The position numbers and the translations under genes are program-made. The notes under the pieces were generated by a model that saw nothing but the letters and a program-made list of their open reading frames with translations, did no database searches and was not told the DNA's origin. Positions 9,293-13,605 of a stretch of 13,605 nucleotides of DNA are shown one piece after another. Source of the stretch: Pseudomonadota bacterium (GTDB taxonomy: Bacteria; Pseudomonadota; Alphaproteobacteria; Rhizobiales; Rhizobiaceae). The DNA lies in NCBI GenBank assembly GCA_023399635.1, contig JAEWOP010000190.1:1-13605 (forward strand), written 5' to 3'. The first letter of the stretch is position 1. Every line of letters begins with the position of its first letter.

Positions 9293-10534
9293 ATGTTTCC
9301 GCTTTCCCACATGATGAAGTCCTTTGTCCGCAAAGGACGCCTCACCATCATCGATGCCGACGGCAAACGCCACATCTTCGCGGGCGAACCGGGGCCGGAG
9401 GTGACGATGGTGCTCAGCGACAAACGGCTCTACCGGTCGCTGGTGTTCAATCCCGAGCTTGCCGCGGGCGAGGCCTATATGGACGGCAGGATGCGGTTCG
9501 TGGAAGGCTCCACCCTCCGCGATTTCCTTACGCTCTTTGCCCATAACCGTCTGGCTCTGGGGTCCTACCCTCTGCAAAAGGCCTTGCGGGCAATCAAGAT
9601 GCGCTTTCGCAAGCGCCAGCAGTCCAATGCCAAGGGCGAAGCGCAGCGAAACGTGGCGCACCATTACGACCTGGGCAACGAGTTCTACAAACTCTTCCTC
9701 GACGAAAACATGCTCTATTCCTGCGCCTATTTCCGCGAGCCGACGGAAACGCTGGAACAGGCGCAACGCAACAAGTTGCGGCTTCTTGCTTCCAAGCTCT
9801 GCCTGCGCGAGGGCATGCGTGTGCTCGACATCGGCTGCGGCTGGGGAGATCTGGCGCTCTACCTGGCGAAGCTGGAAAACGTACAGGTCACCGGTGTCAC
9901 GCTGTCAAAGGAACAACAGAAGCTTGCCTCGCAAAGAGCCCAGGAGGCTGGCCTGGCAGACAGGGTAAAGTTCGAGCTCCGCGATTACCGCGACGTTGAC
10001 GACAGCTTCGACCGGATCGTCTCCGTCGGCATGTTCGAGCATGTCGGCGTGCACCGCTATGATGAGTTCTTCGGCCATCTCAATGCCCTGATGCCGGATG
10101 ATGGCATCGCGCTCTTGCACTCTATCGGTCACATGAGCCCGCCCGGCATGGCGAGCCCCTGGCTTCGCAAATACATCTTCCCGGGCGCCTACTCACCGGC
10201 ACTCTCGGAGGTCTTCGACAGTGTCGAGCGCAACAACCTGTGGGTCATGGACCTGGAGTTTCTGCGCGTCCACTACGCCACCACCCTTTCCCACTGGGGG
10301 CAACGCTTTGAAAAGAACCGCGAGCAGGTGGTGGCCATGTATGACGAGCGTTTTGCCCGGATGTGGGAATTCTACCTTGTCAGCGCCGAGATGATGTTCC
10401 GTGGCGGCAGCCAGCTCGTCTTTCAGATGCAGATGTCTCGTACCCGCGATGCAGCCCCGATTACCCGCGACTATATTACCGACAAGCAGCGCGAGTATAT
10501 CGAGCGCGAGAAAAGCCTGGCGCTTTCCCTCTGA
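9293..10534 (+). CDS. cfa: Cyclopropane-fatty-acyl-phospholipid synthase family SAM-dependent methyltransferase
   Basis: The 413-residue product (417 if ATG 9281 is used) belongs to the CFA synthase family, which transfers a methylene or methyl group from SAM to double bonds of membrane phospholipid acyl chains. An N-terminal domain (about 1-115) precedes HHYDLGNEFY (123-132) and YSCAYF (142-147). The SAM-binding motif I is VLDIGCGWGDLAL (177-189), and VGMFEHVG (245-252) follows. The residues that bind the active-site bicarbonate in E. coli Cfa have counterparts: C144, E249, H276, I278 and Y328. YIFPGAYSPALSE (294-306) replaces the classic IFPGG-type segment, a variant I associate with alphaproteobacterial paralogues (from memory). 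The product could therefore be a cyclopropane or another methylated fatty acid. The 9293 start is preferred for its GAGG and the family-like beginning MFPLSHMMKSF. DUF2332 follows 11 bases later. Confidence 0.92.
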   Translation: MFPLSHMMKSFVRKGRLTIIDADGKRHIFAGEPGPEVTMVLSDKRLYRSLVFNPELAAGEAYMDGRMRFVEGSTLRDFLTLFAHNRLALGSYPLQKALRAIKMRFRKRQQSNAKGEAQRNVAHHYDLGNEFYKLFLDENMLYSCAYFREPTETLEQAQRNKLRLLASKLCLREGMRVLDIGCGWGDLALYLAKLENVQVTGVTLSKEQQKLASQRAQEAGLADRVKFELRDYRDVDDSFDRIVSVGMFEHVGVHRYDEFFGHLNALMPDDGIALLHSIGHMSPPGMASPWLRKYIFPGAYSPALSEVFDSVERNNLWVMDLEFLRVHYATTLSHWGQRFEKNREQVVAMYDERFARMWEFYLVSAEMMFRGGSQLVFQMQMSRTRDAAPITRDYITDKQREYIEREKSLALSL

Positions 10535-10545
10535 GGACCTTTTGC

Positions 10546-11598
10546 ATGGATCGAGAAGAAGGCGTTCGCGAGAGCTTCGAACGTCAGGCGCGTGCGTGCG
10601 AGATGCTCGGCTCGCCGTTTACCGCACGGTTGTGCCGAATGGCTGCGGCCAAGCTCAGCACCTCCGGCGTGGTCGGTCGTGCGATTCTCGAGTGGCCGGG
10701 CGACGCCTCCGGCGGCTGCGATGCTCTTCCTCTGCGCCTTGCCGGCGTCCTCCACGCACTGGTTCTATTCGGGGAGAGTGCGGACCTGCAGGCCGTTTAT
10801 CCGCCTCATGATGTTGCCGATGATGCGCTGTGGAGAGCAATGGATGCGGCAATGAACCGCCACCAGAAATTCGTCCTCGAGGGACTAAAGTCGGCGCCCC
10901 AGACAAACGAAATCCGACGATCATGCGTCCTGCTTCCTGGTTTGCTGACGATTGCAGCGCTCTTTGACAAGCCGCTCGACCTCTTCGAAATCGGCGCCAG
11001 TGCGGGGCTCAACCTGCAGTGGGATCGATATCGCTACCGCCTCGGCACGCTTGACTGGGGCGACCCGGCTTCACCGGTACAACTGGCCCCGGATTGGGAG
11101 GGGCCGAACCCACCGCTGCCCGACATTCGCGTCCGCCATCGCCTGGGTTGCGATCTCAACCCGCTCGACCCGACCTCGCCGGATGACCGACTACGCCTGA
11201 TGTCCTATGTCTGGGCCGACCAGCAGGAGCGCATCGAACGGCTGCGCGCAGCAATAGCGCTTGCGGCTCCCGCACCGCCGACCGTGGAGCGGAAGGATGC
11301 GCTCTCCTGGCTCCCCGAAGTGCTGGCACGGCCGGAGGAAGGTGCCGTGCGGGTTCTGTATCACACGGTGGCATGGCAGTATTTTCCGGCTGAAGATCAG
11401 GCGAAGGGGGAGACCATCATCGCTGACGCGGGCAGTCGTGCCACGCCAGACACTCCTCTCGCGCGTCTGGCAATGGAAGCCGACAGCCACACCGACGGCG
11501 CCGCTATCAGTTTGCAGATCTGGCCGGGTGGCGAACGGCAGGAACTGGGCCGCGCCGACTTCCACGGCCGATGGGTGAAGTGGAAGGGCTGGTCGTGA
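10546..11598 (+). CDS. DUF2332 family protein of unknown function
   Basis: The 350-residue product resembles the DUF2332 (COG4427) family, which has no established function. It appears to be a soluble, single-domain protein without a signal peptide or membrane segment. Its most striking segment is FEIGASAGLNLQWDRYRY (147-164), where E-x-G-x-S-x-G after a beta-strand-like DLF resembles motif I of class I SAM methyltransferases or another Rossmann nucleotide loop; that comparison is mine and is not proof. Other conserved-looking parts are CDLNPLDPTSPDDRLRL (202-218), LYHTVAWQYF (271-280) and ISLQIWPGG (321-329). The ATG at 10546 is chosen because GAGGA (10533-10537) lies 8 bases upstream; the open frame extends back into cfa, but that part encodes nothing family-like. 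It lies 11 bases after the cfa stop and is probably cotranscribed and coupled with it. Confidence 0.85.
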   Translation: MDREEGVRESFERQARACEMLGSPFTARLCRMAAAKLSTSGVVGRAILEWPGDASGGCDALPLRLAGVLHALVLFGESADLQAVYPPHDVADDALWRAMDAAMNRHQKFVLEGLKSAPQTNEIRRSCVLLPGLLTIAALFDKPLDLFEIGASAGLNLQWDRYRYRLGTLDWGDPASPVQLAPDWEGPNPPLPDIRVRHRLGCDLNPLDPTSPDDRLRLMSYVWADQQERIERLRAAIALAAPAPPTVERKDALSWLPEVLARPEEGAVRVLYHTVAWQYFPAEDQAKGETIIADAGSRATPDTPLARLAMEADSHTDGAAISLQIWPGGERQELGRADFHGRWVKWKGWS

Positions 11599-11623
11599 CC
11601 AAGCGCAACCCGCTCACAAGCAC

Positions 11624-11664
11624 AGGAGCCGTCAGCCTGGCGACTGAAGCGTAGACAGGCTCCT
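11624..11664. terminator. Inverted repeat between convergent genes (possible bidirectional terminator)
   Basis: AGGAGCC (11624-11630) and GGCTCCT (11658-11664) form a perfect 7-bp inverted repeat in the 64-base gap between the convergent DUF2332 and soxG genes. A competing inner stem, AGCCTG (11634-11639) with CAGGCT (11656-11661) and a 16-base loop, shares the right arm. The right arm also overlaps the soxG stop codon (11663-11665). Neither side has a T-run, so a classic intrinsic terminator is not shown. Its position between converging transcripts is what suggests a termination or 3'-end role. Confidence 0.4.
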
Positions 11665-12223
11665 AGATCGCCGCGTCCACTGCACCCTCCGCCAGGAGGC
11701 TGAACGCGTAGTCCGAGAACGACCGCCAGACCTCAACCCGGAAGGCCTCTTCACCTGTCCTGAGCAGCACGATCTCGATCTTGCCGAAGATCGTGCGCGT
11801 GCAGGCGCCGACCGGGAAGCTCTTCAGCGACAGGTCCAGCGGGCAACCCGCGTTGATCGCTGCCGCGGCGCCCGAACCCTCGGCGACAATCGCCGTATTA
11901 CGGTGCGAGACATCGACAGCGGAGTGAACGACACCGGACGCCGCACAGGCGGCCACCAGACCGTCCGCAACGGAGGCGCCGCCCTCCTCGATCACCAGCC
12001 ACTCATCCGGCCCGAGCCACAGCGCAGTGCGCCCGTTCGCGGAGGCGGACATCTTCGGGTTGGTGGGCAGATCGACGCCAAGCGCCTGTGACAGGGCAGC
12101 CACGTCCTCTACCCGGGCCCGCAGCGATATCCGCTCGGCCGGTTGGGCCGGCGTCAGCCTCACGCTTGCGGAACCGCCATGGACGCCGGCAAGCGGCAGC
12201 GTGCGTTGCGCGAGATCAGCCAT
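11663..12223 (-). CDS. soxG: Sarcosine oxidase gamma subunit
   Basis: The 186-residue product matches the small gamma subunit of heterotetrameric (alpha-beta-gamma-delta) sarcosine oxidase. This cytoplasmic complex demethylates sarcosine to glycine, yielding H2O2 and, when folate is present, 5,10-methylenetetrahydrofolate. Family-like segments are WLGPDEWLV (69-77), VDVSHRN (103-109), GCPLDLSLKSFP (126-137) and RSFSDYAFSLL (167-177). The gamma subunit resembles part of the folate-binding GcvT fold but has no known catalytic residues of its own. The start codon overlaps the end of soxA by 8 bases and has a strong AAGGAGG (12232-12238) 8 bases upstream. In relatives the usual order is soxB-soxD-soxA-soxG, so this is probably the last gene of the operon. 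Confidence 0.94.
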   Translation of the reverse strand: MADLAQRTLPLAGVHGGSASVRLTPAQPAERISLRARVEDVAALSQALGVDLPTNPKMSASANGRTALWLGPDEWLVIEEGGASVADGLVAACAASGVVHSAVDVSHRNTAIVAEGSGAAAAINAGCPLDLSLKSFPVGACTRTIFGKIEIVLLRTGEEAFRVEVWRSFSDYAFSLLAEGAVDAAI

Positions 12224-13605
12224 GGATCCGGCCTCCTTCCTTGTCGAAGAACCCGGTGTCGGTCACTTCCACGGCAATCGTCCTGTCCTGCATCGGCACA
12301 TAAAGCGTCTGGCCGATCCGCGACCGCCCACCGGCGACGAGGGCCATGGCGATCGAGCGGCCGCAGTTCTCCGACCAGTAGGCTGACGTGACGTGGCCGA
12401 GCATGGTCATCGGCTTCGGCTGGTTCGGGTCCGCAACGATCTGCGCCCCCTCTTCCAGCACATCGCTTGGCCGGTTGGTGCGAAGCCCCACGAGTTGCTT
12501 GCGGCCTTCCCGGACGAGATCGGGCCGCTTCAGGCCGCGGATCCCCACGAAGTCCGTCTTCTTCTTCGAAACCGCCCAGCCGAGACCCGCATCATCCGGC
12601 GTCACCCTCCCGTCGGTGTCCAGGCCTACGATGATGTAGCCCTTTTCGGCGGGCAGCACGTGCATGGCCTCAGTACCGTAGAGGCAGGCGCCCAAGCCCT
12701 TCGCCCGTTCCCAGATCGCCTTCCAGACTGCCGGTCCATAATCGGCGGGGACATTGACCTCAAAGCCGAGCTCACCGGTGAACGACATGCGGAAGAGTCG
12801 GGCCGGAACGCCCATGACCGTGCACTCGGCCACGCTCATGTGCGGGAAGGCCTCGTTGGAGATGTCGACGCCCTCGACGAACGGCTGGATGATCTCCCTC
12901 GCCCTTGGCCCCTGCACCGCGATCACCGCCCATTGCTCTGTGGTCGAGGTCAGCCACACCTTCAGGTGCGGGAACTCGGTCTGGAGATAGTCCTCCATGT
13001 GATGGAGAACGCGCGGTGCGCCGCCGGTCGTCGTGGTGACGTGGAAGCGATCCTCGGCCAGCCGCCCGACCACACCGTCATCATAGATGAAGCCGTCCTC
13101 GCGGGTCATGATCCCGTAGCGGCACTTACCCGGCTGCAGCGTGTCCCAGGCGTTGGTGTAGAGGAGGTTGAGGAACTGCGCCGCATCCGGCCCGACCACC
13201 TCGATCTTCCCGAGCGTCGAGGCATCGAACACGCCTGCGACGTCGCGGACGGTGCGGCACTCGCGGTTGACCGCGGTCGCCATGTCCTCGCCGCGCCGCG
13301 GAAAATACCAGGCGCGCTTCCAGTTGCCGACATCCTCGAATTCGGCAGCCTCGGCCGCTTCAAGCTCGTGCATCGGCGTCTTGCGAGCGGGGTCAAAAAG
13401 TTCGCCGCGGGAATGCGCCACCAGCGTGCCGTAGGTGACCGGCGTATAGGGGGCACGGAAGGTCGTGAGGCCGACCTGGGGGATCGGCCGGTCGAGCATT
13501 TCTGCGGCGATCGCCAGCCCGTGCATGTTGGAGAGCTTGCCCTGGTCGGATGCCATGCCGTTCGTCGTGAACCGCTTGATGTGTTCGATCGAGTGCATGC
13601 CTTCG
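12216..13605 (-). CDS. soxA: Sarcosine oxidase alpha subunit, C-terminal half (partial, cut by window edge)
   Basis: The frame is open to the right edge and continues beyond it; the ATG at 13596-13598 is internal, being preceded in frame by Glu-Gly. About 462 residues of a protein usually near 1000 are visible. Residue numbers below count from that internal Met. HSIEHIKRFTTNGMASDQGK (2-20, written without one residue) belongs to the end of the dinucleotide-binding half. The rest is the GcvT-like aminomethyltransferase domain, with YGIMTREDGFIYDDGVV (161-177), WAVIAVQGP (223-231) and FTGELGFEV (273-281). This domain takes the one-carbon unit from sarcosine onto tetrahydrofolate. The FAD/NAD+-binding N-terminal half lies outside the window and cannot be checked. 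The stop lies inside the start of soxG, so the two are translationally coupled. Confidence 0.95.
   Translation of the reverse strand, partial: EGMHSIEHIKRFTTNGMASDQGKLSNMHGLAIAAEMLDRPIPQVGLTTFRAPYTPVTYGTLVAHSRGELFDPARKTPMHELEAAEAAEFEDVGNWKRAWYFPRRGEDMATAVNRECRTVRDVAGVFDASTLGKIEVVGPDAAQFLNLLYTNAWDTLQPGKCRYGIMTREDGFIYDDGVVGRLAEDRFHVTTTTGGAPRVLHHMEDYLQTEFPHLKVWLTSTTEQWAVIAVQGPRAREIIQPFVEGVDISNEAFPHMSVAECTVMGVPARLFRMSFTGELGFEVNVPADYGPAVWKAIWERAKGLGACLYGTEAMHVLPAEKGYIIVGLDTDGRVTPDDAGLGWAVSKKKTDFVGIRGLKRPDLVREGRKQLVGLRTNRPSDVLEEGAQIVADPNQPKPMTMLGHVTSAYWSENCGRSIAMALVAGGRSRIGQTLYVPMQDRTIAVEVTDTGFFDKEGGRIHG
12232..12238 (-). promoter_or_regulatory. Strong Shine-Dalgarno for soxG inside soxA
   Basis: On the minus strand AAGGAGG ends 8 bases before the soxG ATG (12223). 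It is a near-perfect match to the 16S anti-Shine-Dalgarno and lies within the last codons of soxA. It confirms the soxG start and suggests that soxG is translated at least as well as soxA. Confidence 0.75.

Noticed and set aside
10363..10545. An upstream extension of the DUF2332 frame into cfa, adding 61 residues.
   Set aside because: The extension overlaps the cfa coding end and looks like out-of-frame sequence, and the ATG at 10546 has a good GAGGA leader at suitable spacing.
13596..13605. An apparent start codon for a short soxA, suggesting a separate GcvT-like gene.
   Set aside because: The frame is open upstream of this ATG (Glu-Gly before it), and the following residues match the middle of SoxA, so it is an internal Met of a gene cut by the window edge.

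Overview
This window looks like a chromosomal segment of an alphaproteobacterium of the Rhizobiales, most likely Rhizobiaceae (Rhizobium / Agrobacterium / Sinorhizobium-like). The grounds are the GC-rich coding style, the gene order glgP-glgB-glgC-glgA-pgm-glgX typical of that group, a GlgC N-terminus matching the Agrobacterium type, and heterotetrameric sarcosine oxidase genes. The placement is inference from family knowledge, because no database search was possible. Nearly all of the window is coding. No intergenic stretch exceeds about 90 bases, and I see no tRNA, rRNA, CRISPR array, insertion sequence or phage signature.

Region 1 (1-8663, + strand) is a glycogen operon. It opens with the last 43 codons of glycogen phosphorylase (glgP), whose stop codon overlaps the glgB start. 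Then follow glgB (branching enzyme), glgC (ADP-glucose pyrophosphorylase), glgA (glycogen synthase), pgm (phosphoglucomutase) and glgX (debranching enzyme). Gaps run from a 1-base overlap to 14 bases, so this is surely one transcription unit with strong translational coupling. Together the genes take glucose-6-P to glucose-1-P (Pgm), ADP-glucose (GlgC), linear glucan (GlgA) and branched glycogen (GlgB), and back again through phosphorolysis (GlgP) and debranching (GlgX). All catalytic residues I checked are present.

Region 2 (8664-11598, + strand) is a short co-directional cluster. It holds a MaoC/NodN-like hot-dog-fold dehydratase, a cyclopropane-fatty-acyl-phospholipid synthase family SAM methyltransferase, and a DUF2332 protein of unknown function 11 bases behind it. 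No convincing terminator separates this cluster from glgX, so read-through is possible. The cfa-DUF2332 linkage is the least explained part of the window.

Region 3 (11663-13605, - strand) converges on region 2. It holds soxG and the C-terminal half of soxA, the gamma and alpha subunits of heterotetrameric sarcosine oxidase. The two genes overlap by 8 bases, and soxA runs off the right edge. An imperfectly terminator-like inverted repeat lies at the convergence point.

Overall this is ordinary, intact core metabolism. I found no clear sign of an undescribed system. The best leads are the DUF2332 protein, with its nucleotide-binding-like glycine motif beside a SAM-dependent enzyme, and the lipid-type cluster it belongs to.
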